Part shown: piece after piece, positions 25,387 to 33,839 of the stretch
Position numbering within the stretch: position 1 is the stretch's first letter
How the letters are laid out: the number at the start of each line of letters is the position of its first letter
From: Vitreoscilla massiliensis
GTDB lineage: Bacteria; Pseudomonadota; Gammaproteobacteria; Burkholderiales; Neisseriaceae
Assembly: GCF_001457815.1 (NCBI RefSeq)
Contig: NZ_LN898217.1
Span: forward strand, 124,001-188,000
Direction: 5' to 3'
Length of the DNA: 64,000 bases
Program-made: the position numbers and the translations under genes
Notes under the pieces: model-generated
Database searches by the model: none
What the model was told of the DNA's origin: nothing
The model's input: only the letters and a program-made list of their open reading frames with translations

Positions 25387-25474
25387 TGCCGCAGCAACTT
25401 GTGGCGTGAGTGTGACTCTGTGCATACTGGGCACACTGTATGGATGCGATGCGAATTTGCTCAAGGAGGGGATG

Positions 25475-25927
25475 ATGTCTGAGGCGATGACGGTGTTCAG
25501 CTTGGGTTTTACCAAGAAAAATGCCGAACAGTTTTTTCAGTTACTGCGCGCCAACCAAGTTAAAACCGTGCTGGATGTGCGTTTGAACAATGTGTCGCAA
25601 TTGGCTGGCTTTGCCAAGCGCGATGATTTGGCGTTTTTCCTGCGTGAAGTGGCCAATATTGATTATGTCGCCATGCCCAATTGGGCGCCGACCGAAAGCC
25701 TGATGAAGCAATACAAAAACGGCGACATCGCGGCCGAGCGCTTTGAAGACGAATTTATGGACTTGATGGCGCAGCGCAATATTGAGCGCGATGTGCCGCA
25801 CGCCTTATTGGAACACGGCTGTTTGTTGTGCAGCGAACACGAGCCATACCAATGTCATCGCCGTTTGGTATTGCAGTATTTGCAACAGCACAGCGATTTG
25901 AACTTGGACATACGCCATTTGTTGTAA
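25475..25927 (+). CDS. DUF488 family protein
   Basis: The 150-residue product has FSLGFTKKNAEQFFQLLRANQVKTVLDVRLN at the start and the C-terminal LLCSEHEPYQCHRRLVLQYL motif, in which Cys, Glu and the CHR triad are hallmarks of DUF488. The family role is unknown. The preceding AAGGAGG (25463-25469) places the start at one of two adjacent ATG codons; 25475 has the better spacing. The gene is followed by a DUS terminator. Confidence 0.88.
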   Translation: MSEAMTVFSLGFTKKNAEQFFQLLRANQVKTVLDVRLNNVSQLAGFAKRDDLAFFLREVANIDYVAMPNWAPTESLMKQYKNGDIAAERFEDEFMDLMAQRNIERDVPHALLEHGCLLCSEHEPYQCHRRLVLQYLQQHSDLNLDIRHLL

Positions 25928-25943
25928 CTGTTTCATACCAAGT

Positions 25944-25989
25944 AAAAGCGGCCTGTAAACCTGATGTTATGGTTTACAGGCCGCTTTTT
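25944..25989. terminator. inverted DUS pair, terminator of the DUF488 gene
   Basis: An 18-base perfect stem (25944-25961 with 25971-25988) around a 9-base loop, with TTTTT at the right edge. Confidence 0.9.
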
Positions 25990-26202
25990 ATCGGTGTTGT
26001 GGTAGCAGCATGGGAATATTAAGTACGGTTTTGTTCTGTATGTCTAGGCGAAAATGGATGAGATGCTCCGTCTTTGCTAGTTCATTTACTTTAAGTTAAC
26101 GCTGTATTGAAGATTTGCTAGTGTTTTCAACTCGCAAGAAGCAATACACTGCATACATCGAATCAACAAACAAACAACAACTTACAGTTAAAGGCAAACA
26201 AA

Positions 26203-26472
26203 ATGAAAAAAACCATCATCACCACCGTATTGGCCGCATTGAGCATCTCTACTGCCATGGCAGCCAACATCGCTAACTTCACCAATGCCACCGAACAACA
26301 AAATCCATACGCACAAAGCAATGCCCAAGTGCAAAGCCAAGCCATCGCTACCGAACAAGTGAATTACGGCAAAGTGAATGGCAAAGTGGTGAACCCATTG
26401 TTCAAATACACCGGTGAAACCACTGCCAGCCAAGTGTCAGTTGAAACTTCTGGCGTGCGCGTTAGCCACTAA
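26203..26472 (+). CDS. small exported Gln/Asn-rich protein
   Basis: The 89-residue product has a clear signal peptide (MKKTIITTVLAALSISTAMA). The mature 69 residues are rich in Asn, Gln, Val and Thr, have no Cys and show no known domain. A 214-base leader and a DUS terminator on the far side make it a single-gene unit. Codons are biased to C-ending forms typical of well-expressed genes, which is an impression only. No function can be given; an abundant periplasmic or secreted peptide is one possibility. Confidence 0.7.
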   Translation: MKKTIITTVLAALSISTAMAANIANFTNATEQQNPYAQSNAQVQSQAIATEQVNYGKVNGKVVNPLFKYTGETTASQVSVETSGVRVSH

Positions 26473-26537
26473 ACTAGCTACAACGGTACTGGGTAGCACA
26501 TGGGTTTATCCCTACTCCTGAAGCCAGTGTGATACCT

Positions 26538-26583
26538 AAAGCGGCCTGTAAACCCGATATCAAAGGTTTACAGGCCGCTTTTC
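26538..26583. terminator. inverted DUS pair between two convergent genes
   Basis: AAAGCGGCCTGTAAACC (26538-26554) pairs with 26565-26581 over a 10-base loop, followed by TTTT. It serves the small exported protein gene and the convergent TonB-dependent receptor gene. Confidence 0.9.
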
Positions 26584-26616
26584 CCTTATTGGCATTGATA
26601 TTATTTGTATTGCTGC

Positions 26617-29184
26617 TTACCAGCGATACGCTGCGCCCAACCAGAATTGGCGACCGACTTCGTAAGTGCTGCTGTATTGGCTGCTGGTGCCGCCAAGATA
26701 GGTCGAGCTGGCATCGCTGCCGGCGACTTTGTTGTCCAACACATTGAGCACGTCCAAGGACAGCTCAAACTTCTGCTTGCCGCGCACGGGGATGTCGACC
26801 AAGAAACGCCAATCCAAGGTAAACGCGTCTTTGTAGCTACGCTTGGTGTAGTCGTACACACGGCCTTCCCAATCGCCACAGGCTTCCGGCTGGCTGGACT
26901 GGGCACACGACAACACCGTGCTGCGGTTGTAATGGGTATAGCCATCGCGGTAATTCAAGCGATGCGTCCAGCGCAAGTGCCATGTGGGGAAATCGGTTTG
27001 GATTTCTAAGAAAGCGTTCCACGGCGTGTTGTAATTGAATGGCGGCAAATCTTCGGCCGATTCATAGCGCTTGCCCTCAAACAGGTAATACGGCGTGGTG
27101 ACTGTGGTCACGTCGGCGAGCAGCGATTCGTCGTAATTGCCTTGGTTATTGGTTTTGGTCTTTTGATAACGGGCGCCAAATTGGTAGCCCAATTGCAACG
27201 GCCCCCATTCATAGGCTTGTTTGCTGGCCAAACCCAAACTGAAGGTGTTGGCACTGGTAGCGCCTTCATTGCTCATGATTTTCACATCGTCATCGCGGCG
27301 GCTGGATTTGAATTGGTCGTGGCTGTCGCGGTGCACGAATTTTGCGCTGAGCACATGGTTGCCTAAAGTGTAATCAAAGCCGATGTTGGCCTCATCGCTG
27401 TACGGTGTTTTCAAATCGGAAGTGTCCCAAGCGACCGAATTGGCGGCGTATTTTTCAAACGTCCAATCCGATTCACCGTTATTTGGGTCATTTTTACGCG
27501 TGTACGATTCGTTATACGGCACTTTGGCGCGCAGCGCGTAAGCGAGCATGTTGCCAGCGTAATAGCGGTTTAAGCCACCAAAAACATGCAAGCGCTCATT
27601 GCCCAAGGCATCAATATTGAAGGCAAAGCGCGGGCTGATGTTGAAATTGCCCAAAAAATCATCGTAATTGAAGTTCAGGCCGGGAGTGAGGGTGACGCGG
27701 CCGAGTTGCATCTCATCTTGCGCATAAAATGAATAATTGTTGACCTGCACGCTGGTGTCGTAAGCACGGTACTTCACCATCGAGTTTTGGTATTGCTCAC
27801 CGGGTATGCAGTCTTGGCAGCCATTGCTGGTGGGCGGCAAAGCCGTACCGGTATAACTCATGTAGCGGACATCTTGTGGGCGGCTGGCATGTGCTTGAGC
27901 GAGGTCTATGTTCCAACCGGCGCTGAAGCTGTGTGCAGCGCTGTCACCTGCGGCCAAGGCATCCCATTGCCAATCTTGTTTCAGCGTCCATGTTTTGGTG
28001 GTGGATTCCAAGGTGCCCAAACCGCCTTCGCGTGACCACAAACAATCGCCACTGCTGGTACTGCGCAAAGTGCACCAATCCAAGCTGTTGGAGGCTTTCC
28101 AGTTGTAATAATCATAGCCCGCATCGTAGCCTATCTTGTTTTTGTCTTGGGTATAGGCGAGGGCGGTTTCGACCTTGCCGCCGTCAAAATCGTGTTGCCA
28201 ATTTAAGTTGGCGCGCCAACCGCCGCCTTCACTTTGGTAGCGGCCATTTTTGACATTGTTGGCGTAATAGGTGTTTTCATGTGGCGAGTACATCAAGGTC
28301 GCGGTCAAACGGTTGTCTTCATTCGCTTGGTACAAGCCTTTGAGCATCAACGTTTGTGCCAAACGCTTTTCTTCCACGCGTTGACCCAAGATGGTGTGGT
28401 TTTCAGGGATGCGTGATTGGGTGCGGTTATAGCTGAGCAATAAGGCGGCGTTGTCGCTTAATGGTTGATTCAAGCTGAGGTTGTAAGTCTGTTTGACAAA
28501 CTCGGGTTGCACATCGTCAGTAGCGTCGATTTCGCCGTATTTTTCCACTTGCTCATCGGTGTAATGCAGTTGCGTCCAATTGTCGCGGGTGGTGCGAAAG
28601 CTGACCGAACCGCTGGCGGCTTGGGTGTCTGGGTCTTTTAATTTGGCATCGACCACACCGCCGGTAAAGCGGTTGTATTTGGCCGGCACATTGCTGTCGT
28701 ACACGTCGACTTGCTGCACCAAAGCGGTATCGACTTGAAAGGCTTCAGGGCTGCCCGGTGCCAAATACATGCCGGTAGGGCTTTCAAATTCTTCTTCTGA
28801 TGTGAAGCCGCTGTTGCTGGCACCGGGGTTCATACTGTCGTTATTGGAAAAACCATCGAGCATAAAGGCATTGTTGTAATACGGCTCACCATGAAAAGAC
28901 ACGGTGTCGGAGCTGATTTCGCCGGCTTGGGTAGATGAATTGCTGCTGTTAGAAAACTGCACTGCCGGATTGGTGCGCAGCAAATCGACGATATTGCCAT
29001 TGCGCGTGGGCAGGCGCTGGATGTCTTGTTCATTCAAATGTTGCACATCGCTTCTGGCCTTGGCTTCGATGACAATCGGTGCTAATTCGGTGGTTTCGCT
29101 ATTGAGCTCGTCGGCGTAACTGTGGACAGGCAAGAGGCTGAGGCAGGACAAGGCCGTTGCCAAGATGGGTTTTTGAGGAAGCAT
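26617..29184 (-). CDS. TonB-dependent outer-membrane receptor, Fur-type promoter
   Basis: The 855-residue product has a signal peptide (to about residue 24), a TonB-box-like APIVIEAKA (about 34-42), a plug domain (QRLPTRNGNIVDLLRTNPAVQF, MLDGFSNNDSMNPG) and a long beta-barrel ending WLGAAYRW with a terminal aromatic. It imports a large ligand, probably a siderophore or metal complex, using TonB energy. Fur-box-like palindromes overlap its upstream region, so expression should rise in low iron. It is divergent from a lipoprotein di-haem peroxidase. The start at 29184 lacks a strong SD. Ligand is unknown. Confidence 0.92.
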   Translation of the reverse strand: MLPQKPILATALSCLSLLPVHSYADELNSETTELAPIVIEAKARSDVQHLNEQDIQRLPTRNGNIVDLLRTNPAVQFSNSSNSSTQAGEISSDTVSFHGEPYYNNAFMLDGFSNNDSMNPGASNSGFTSEEEFESPTGMYLAPGSPEAFQVDTALVQQVDVYDSNVPAKYNRFTGGVVDAKLKDPDTQAASGSVSFRTTRDNWTQLHYTDEQVEKYGEIDATDDVQPEFVKQTYNLSLNQPLSDNAALLLSYNRTQSRIPENHTILGQRVEEKRLAQTLMLKGLYQANEDNRLTATLMYSPHENTYYANNVKNGRYQSEGGGWRANLNWQHDFDGGKVETALAYTQDKNKIGYDAGYDYYNWKASNSLDWCTLRSTSSGDCLWSREGGLGTLESTTKTWTLKQDWQWDALAAGDSAAHSFSAGWNIDLAQAHASRPQDVRYMSYTGTALPPTSNGCQDCIPGEQYQNSMVKYRAYDTSVQVNNYSFYAQDEMQLGRVTLTPGLNFNYDDFLGNFNISPRFAFNIDALGNERLHVFGGLNRYYAGNMLAYALRAKVPYNESYTRKNDPNNGESDWTFEKYAANSVAWDTSDLKTPYSDEANIGFDYTLGNHVLSAKFVHRDSHDQFKSSRRDDDVKIMSNEGATSANTFSLGLASKQAYEWGPLQLGYQFGARYQKTKTNNQGNYDESLLADVTTVTTPYYLFEGKRYESAEDLPPFNYNTPWNAFLEIQTDFPTWHLRWTHRLNYRDGYTHYNRSTVLSCAQSSQPEACGDWEGRVYDYTKRSYKDAFTLDWRFLVDIPVRGKQKFELSLDVLNVLDNKVAGSDASSTYLGGTSSQYSSTYEVGRQFWLGAAYRW

Positions 29185-29223
29185 GATGTGCGTGTATGCG
29201 AGTTAAGTATTGTTAATGTTGTA

Positions 29224-29290
29224 AATGATAATCGTTAATGTTTATAGATACAACTTATTTTAATAATCATTATCATTTATAATAATGATT
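29224..29290. promoter_or_regulatory. tandem Fur-box-like operator between receptor and peroxidase genes
   Basis: The 113-base divergent spacer holds two AT-rich palindromic blocks: AATGATAATCGTTAATG at 29225-29241, and TAATCATTATCATTTATAAT at 29264-29283, followed by AATGATT to 29290. Both match the Fur consensus GATAATGATAATCATTATC in long stretches. The position between two divergent genes fits iron-dependent repression of both. Confidence 0.8.
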
Positions 29291-29297
29291 TTAGGCG

Positions 29298-30413
29298 ATG
29301 GCTACAGCAGTGATGAAGCGATATGTGTGGGGTGGGGCGGTAATGGTGGTGTTGGCAGCGTGCCAAACCGCATCAACGCGGGTGTTTGACGGGCAAGGAC
29401 AAGTGGTCTGTAATGTGGCTGAGCCTGCGTGCTTGCGTGCGGTCTACAGCGCCGACAGCCGTTATTGGCCCAAGCCGCAGATAGATGACGGGGTGGTGTT
29501 TCAAGAATTGCAGCCTTTGTCGCCCAATCCGCCGCCCGCGCCTGAGCATCCTGAACAAGTGGCTTTGGGCAAGGCGCTGTTTTTTGAACCGCGTCTGTCT
29601 GACGATGGCCAAGTCAGCTGCGCTTCGTGCCATTTGCCGTATCAAGGTTTTGCCGAAAAAAGCGCGGTGTCGACTGGTGTGTACAACCGCCAAGGCCGTC
29701 GCAATGCGCAAGCCTTAATGCATTTGGGTTCGGCGCATGGCCTATTCTTTTGGGATGGTCGTGCCAGCAGTTTGGAGCAACAAGCGTTAATGCCCTTAAC
29801 CGACCACGTGGAAATGAACCAAGATTTGGCCAAAGTGCCGAGTATTTTAAAGCAAGCGGGCTATGAGCCGCGCTTTCAGGCCGCTTTTGGTGAGGGCATT
29901 AACATTGCTGCCGTGGCCAAGGCTTTGTCGGAATACCAACGCACCTTGCGACCAGAATCGACCAAGTTCGATGCGTTTTTATTGGGCGACAAGCAAGCGC
30001 TGTCGGACGAGGAATTGCAAGGTCTGCACTTGTTTCGCACCAAGGCGCGCTGCATGAATTGTCACACTGGCCAAATGCTCACCGATGGCAAGTTGCACAA
30101 CCTCAACCAAACCTTGGCAGGGCGCAAATGGGAAGACTTTGGCCGCTATGAAGTGACCCAAAATATCGAAGACTGGGGCAAATTCAAAACCGCCAGTCTG
30201 CGCAATTTGAGCAAAACCAAACCGTGGTTTCACCATGGCTTGTTTGTCAATTTGCAAGGCGTGGTGGCGATGTACAACATCGGCATGCGCGAAGGCTTGG
30301 CCAAAGGCGCGCCGGCCGAGTCGCACCAGCCGCATCTAGACCCCTTGATTAAGCCTTTGAATCTGACCCCAGACGAGCGCCGCGCCGTGACCCGCTTCCT
30401 TGAAACTTTGTAA
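29298..30413 (+). CDS. lipoprotein di-haem cytochrome c peroxidase (MauG/CcpA-like)
   Basis: The 371-residue product has a lipoprotein signal (lipobox LAAC, Cys22). Two c-type haem sites follow: CASCH at 108-112 and CMNCH at 252-256. Di-haem peroxidase landmarks include ALGKALFFEPRLSDDGQVSCASCH, ALMHLGSAHGLFFWDGRASSLEQQA and FKTASLRNLSKTKPWFHHG. An extra Cys pair (38, 45) precedes the first domain. Such proteins reduce H2O2 or perform oxidative maturation. Divergence from a TonB receptor over Fur boxes suggests a role in iron acquisition. An ATG at 29313 is an alternative start. Confidence 0.88.
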   Translation: MATAVMKRYVWGGAVMVVLAACQTASTRVFDGQGQVVCNVAEPACLRAVYSADSRYWPKPQIDDGVVFQELQPLSPNPPPAPEHPEQVALGKALFFEPRLSDDGQVSCASCHLPYQGFAEKSAVSTGVYNRQGRRNAQALMHLGSAHGLFFWDGRASSLEQQALMPLTDHVEMNQDLAKVPSILKQAGYEPRFQAAFGEGINIAAVAKALSEYQRTLRPESTKFDAFLLGDKQALSDEELQGLHLFRTKARCMNCHTGQMLTDGKLHNLNQTLAGRKWEDFGRYEVTQNIEDWGKFKTASLRNLSKTKPWFHHGLFVNLQGVVAMYNIGMREGLAKGAPAESHQPHLDPLIKPLNLTPDERRAVTRFLETL

Positions 30414-30481
30414 GAATGCCGTGACAGCAGTGGCGGCAGCGTTACAATGGGCTTCTTTACACATTACAGGACGCATGTCGG

Positions 30482-31513
30482 ATGATTTCCTTGCAAAACG
30501 ATTACAGCGAAGGTGCCCACCCACGCATCTTGGCTTTGCTCACCCAAACCAATCTGGAACAGAGTGCGGGCTATGGTGAAGATGCGTATTGCTTACAGGC
30601 CGCATCTCATATCCAGCAACACCTGAATGCCCCACAAGCAGCCATCCACTTTGTCAGCGGCGGCACCCAAAGTAATACCGTCATCATCAAGTCGGTGTTG
30701 CGCCCGCATGAAGCGGTGATCGCGGCACAAAGCGGCCACATCGCCGTGCACGAAACCGGCGCGATTGAAGCCACAGGTCACAAAGTCATCACCATGCCGG
30801 TGGCCAACAGCGGCAAGCTCACGCCTGAAGCGGTAATGACTGCGGTCAAAACCCATACCGATGAGCACATGGTCAAACCGCGTATGGTCTACATCTCGCA
30901 AACCACCGAAATCGGCAGCGTCTACAGCGTGGCCGAATTACGGGCGCTGCGTGCGTGTTGCGATGACTTGGGTTTGTATTTGCACATAGACGGCGCACGC
31001 TTGGGCGCAGCCTTGGCCGCCAACAGCGAATTGAGCTTGGCCATTATGGCCGAAGTGGCAGACGTGTTTTACATCGGTGGCACCAAAAACGGCGCTTTAT
31101 TGGGCGAAGCCATTGTCATTGTGAATCCAGATTTACAGGCCGACTTTCGCTATGGCATGAAGCAACACGGTGCTTTGCTGGCCAAAGGCCGCATCTTGGG
31201 CTTGCAGTTTGTCGGCTTGTTTGCCGAGCAAGTGTTTTTTGAATGTGCCCACCATGCGCACGAACAAGCCATGGCTTTGGCCGATGGTTTGCGCGATTTG
31301 GGTTGCGGCTTCTTAACCGCGCCACAATCGAATCAAATTTTCCCGATTTTGCCCAATGCGGTGATTTCTGCATTGCAGCAAAAATTCACGTTTTACCATT
31401 GGCAAGACATCCATGACAGCGACAGCGCCGTGCGTTTGGTCACTTCTTGGGCAACGGAACCTGCCAATATTAAAGAGTTTTTACGTGTTACCGCCGAATT
31501 ATTACGCAAATAA
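30482..31513 (+). CDS. threonine aldolase/beta-eliminating lyase family enzyme
   Basis: The 343-residue PLP enzyme starts LQNDYSEGAHPRILALL, with SGGTQSNTV near the phosphate-binding site, HIDGARLGAAL for cofactor aspartate, and YIGGTKNGALLGE carrying the Schiff-base lysine. This is the low-specificity L-threonine aldolase fold (threonine to glycine and acetaldehyde), although related enzymes act on other beta-hydroxy amino acids. It lies 68 bases after the peroxidase, possibly in a separate unit. DUS words lie at 30594-30605 and a near-match at 31134. A terminator follows. Confidence 0.88.
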   Translation: MISLQNDYSEGAHPRILALLTQTNLEQSAGYGEDAYCLQAASHIQQHLNAPQAAIHFVSGGTQSNTVIIKSVLRPHEAVIAAQSGHIAVHETGAIEATGHKVITMPVANSGKLTPEAVMTAVKTHTDEHMVKPRMVYISQTTEIGSVYSVAELRALRACCDDLGLYLHIDGARLGAALAANSELSLAIMAEVADVFYIGGTKNGALLGEAIVIVNPDLQADFRYGMKQHGALLAKGRILGLQFVGLFAEQVFFECAHHAHEQAMALADGLRDLGCGFLTAPQSNQIFPILPNAVISALQQKFTFYHWQDIHDSDSAVRLVTSWATEPANIKEFLRVTAELLRK

Positions 31514-31533
31514 CCTAAATACCAACCCCTTAG

Positions 31534-31560
31534 AATGCTATATTCGAGAAGCATTTTTTT
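31534..31560 (+). terminator. terminator after the threonine aldolase gene
   Basis: AATGCT (31534-31539) pairs with AGCATT (31550-31555) around a 10-base loop and is followed by a run of T to 31560. Confidence 0.75.
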
Positions 31561-32204
31561 GTGGGTTGGTTTTAAATTTTTTTTAGGCGCAGTCAAGATG
31601 AAAAGACCTTGAACGCCATCGTGCTGCATGCCTTGTCTGCTGTGGTTTTCGCCTAAAAATTGAGCAGAAGCACCATGCTCAAATCGCGGTTGCAAACGGC
31701 CGCACCCATCACCCATCACACAAAATTGCCAAGAAAAAATCACATGCTGGTATGAGTATTGCATATACAGATAGGGCGGATGTGAGTTTCGCTGGTGGCA
31801 TGATTCCCTCACCATCAAGCCGCCATGGCGATGGCACAGACGCAATTACATTATGGTAGAAATCCGCTGTTGCGGCAGGTGTCGGCAGACATCATACAAA
31901 AGCCCAAACAATGGCAATCCGACTCAGACAAGCAGCAAACACACCCACATGCCCAATATTGAGAAACAACGGGCAGCGTTAAGCAAGTGTGTTCAGGCAT
32001 TGAAGCACAATGCCCCATCTGTACCTCACAGGTGTGCACACGCTGTTGGTGTGTTTGGCTGAGCTTGTGTCTGACGCAAGGTGGATTTTTACCCATGGAA
32101 AACCCGCTAGAGCAGCGGCCATTGTGACCCACTTTAAGGCTCAGCCTACAGACTACACCACACAATGCCGCATCAGTGCTCAGACAGAATAAAAGGACAA
32201 AACC
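31561..32204. other. 644-base stretch without a supported gene
   Basis: Only weak open frames are present, with no ribosome-binding sites and Cys/His-rich translations. An inverted repeat links TTTTTAGGCG (31580-31589) with CGCCTAAAAA (31650-31659) over 60 bases, and a short perfect hairpin GGCATTG/CAATGCC sits at 31996-32014. It may be a decayed gene or a long leader of the 32205 gene. The sequence immediately before 32205 has AAAGGACAAAACC as ribosome-binding site. Confidence 0.4.
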
Positions 32205-32933
32205 ATGCGTCACTCTTTACTTATCGCCTTAATGATAGGCAGTTTCAGCGGCATTTCTGAAGCTCAGGCTTATGAAGCCAGCGTACCGCAATTTGCACAA
32301 GAGCGTGCGGTGCGCCAAATGCAAAACCAATGGCAAAACATAGGCAAAGTGTATTTGGCCGATGGCAAAACCTTGCCGGCTGCTGCCATCAGCGTCAACA
32401 ATCCGATGGACGACGGTTTGTTGCAAGATAAGGTTGCATGCACGCCGAAAAGCTGCGATTTGAATGTGAGCCTGACTGCGGCACAAAGCGAGCAATTGCA
32501 AGCCTTGCGCATCAGTGGCATCGGTTGGGTATTGGCGCCACGCGGCTGGAAAGATGTGGAAGCGGCGGTGGGTGTGAACGGTTCGCAATCGTTCTTGTTA
32601 AAAAGCCCCGATGGCCGTGAATCCATCAGCTATTACAACAGCGGTGCCTGTGTTGGCTGTGCTTACAGTGCCGCCTCACCGTTTTTCCCGCAAGCTTTGA
32701 AACTGGCCAAAGAAAATGAATTTGGCTATAACGACCCAAGCGCGGCGATTAAAATTGTGCGCCCTAATAGCACCAATGCCTTGTTCAGCTATACCTTAAA
32801 AGGCCAATACACCACCCATGGCAAAGCGGTGTTTGACAGTGGTGAAGACATCCCTTACCAAAACCTGCGCGCTACCTTGAAACCGGCGCAACAAGATTTG
32901 GCCGGTTTGATTTTGAACACAGGCATCCATTAA
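32205..32933 (+). CDS. exported protein, DUF4850-like
   Basis: The 242-residue product has a signal peptide (to about residue 22). The mature region includes PAAAISVNNPMDDGLL, RISGIGWVLAPRGWKDVEAAVGVNGS and a paired-cysteine segment SGACVGCAYSAAS that could bind metal or form a disulfide. I associate the GWVLAPRGW pattern with DUF4850, with moderate confidence. No enzyme motif is visible. AAAGGAC lies upstream of the ATG. It is convergent with the 33014 gene, with a DUS hairpin between. Confidence 0.65.
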   Translation: MRHSLLIALMIGSFSGISEAQAYEASVPQFAQERAVRQMQNQWQNIGKVYLADGKTLPAAAISVNNPMDDGLLQDKVACTPKSCDLNVSLTAAQSEQLQALRISGIGWVLAPRGWKDVEAAVGVNGSQSFLLKSPDGRESISYYNSGACVGCAYSAASPFFPQALKLAKENEFGYNDPSAAIKIVRPNSTNALFSYTLKGQYTTHGKAVFDSGEDIPYQNLRATLKPAQQDLAGLILNTGIH

Positions 32934-32967
32934 TGCCTTGTGATTGCTGAACACAATATTAGTTAAC

Positions 32968-33000
32968 AAGCGGCCTGTAAATGATTTACAGGCCGCTTTC
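32968..33000. terminator. inverted DUS pair between convergent genes
   Basis: AAGCGGCCTGTAAAT (32968-32982) faces its complement (32984-32998) with a single base between, so the effective loop includes part of the arms. TTTC follows. Confidence 0.8.
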
Positions 33001-33013
33001 GTATGCGCAAAAC

Positions 33014-33775
33014 TCAATAATCAATGTCGTTCAATGGAAAGTTTTTTGGAGCCACATACTGGCCTTTGGCGGCATTGAAGGGCACCCCATAGGTTTTTTG
33101 TGGGTGTTTTTTGCCATTGCTTTGATTGTTGACCTTGAACACCAATGGGTACATGCCCGCAGTGGTTTTGCCTTGGGTGTTGATGTAAAACTTGGCGTCT
33201 AAATCGGCGTATTTCTTGCCGGTTTCCGATGCGCCCTCAGTATTGTAAGACGCGCCTAGCCAGCTGCGGGCAACGCCTTGTTTCCATGGGGTGAGGATGA
33301 CGTAGTGGCTGCCCGCATAGCCGTGGTGCATGTCGGCATGTTGGCTCAAATAGCCATAAGTCTTGGGGCCAAACTGGTGCAAAGACCAAGCCTTAGCGCG
33401 CGGCGCCGTGCCATAAGCACCGATGTGCTCAGGTTTGCCCTTGTGGCGCAGCTGCCAAGCATTGCCGACTTTTTGGTACACAAACAGCGCCGCCACGCCG
33501 CTGTAAGCATGCGCTTCTATGGTTTGCTTTTCGGCATAATCATAGGCATCGCCCAAGGCCAGTGCATACAAATAGCTTTGCCCATCGATGCGCACTTCGC
33601 GGCTGGGGCCAGCAAACAAGCAGTAATCCGTTTGCTGTTCATCGCGGTATTGCAAACAGCTGCCACTGCTTTTAAATTGCTTGGCCAACAGCGCGCGGGT
33701 GTCGGTGCTGGCGTGGGCGGCGGGCAACAGGCATAAGCCGCTTAAGGCCAATAATAAGGTGCGTGAGTAAGACAT
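33014..33775 (-). CDS. exported protein of unknown function
   Basis: The 253-residue product has a signal peptide (MSYSRTLLLALSGLCLLPAAHA) and a beta-rich mature part with paired Cys (SCLQYRDEQQTDYCLF). Segments such as WSLHQFGPKTYGYLSQHADMHHGYAGSHYVILTPW are rich in His and aromatics. I do not recognise the family. The gene is monocistronic on the reverse strand and ends at the DUS hairpin at 32968. The ATG at 33775 follows a GGAAAC stretch. Confidence 0.7.
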   Translation of the reverse strand: MSYSRTLLLALSGLCLLPAAHASTDTRALLAKQFKSSGSCLQYRDEQQTDYCLFAGPSREVRIDGQSYLYALALGDAYDYAEKQTIEAHAYSGVAALFVYQKVGNAWQLRHKGKPEHIGAYGTAPRAKAWSLHQFGPKTYGYLSQHADMHHGYAGSHYVILTPWKQGVARSWLGASYNTEGASETGKKYADLDAKFYINTQGKTTAGMYPLVFKVNNQSNGKKHPQKTYGVPFNAAKGQYVAPKNFPLNDIDY

Positions 33776-33827
33776 GGGTTTCCTTCAAGTATCCAAGCTG
33801 CAAGTATTAAAGTGTGTTTTGTGAGTT

Positions 33828-33839
33828 TACAGGCCGCTT
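33828..33839 (-). repeat. DUS-like word at the stop of the 33838 gene
   Basis: TACAGGCCGCTT on the forward strand, an exact reverse-orientation copy whose last bases overlap the stop codon of the reverse-strand gene ending at 33838. No inverted partner lies beside it. Confidence 0.8.

Noticed and set aside
31393..31845. Reverse open frame of 150 codons overlapping the threonine aldolase end
   Set aside because: No SD, no family pattern, and the 3' part is antisense to a confident enzyme.
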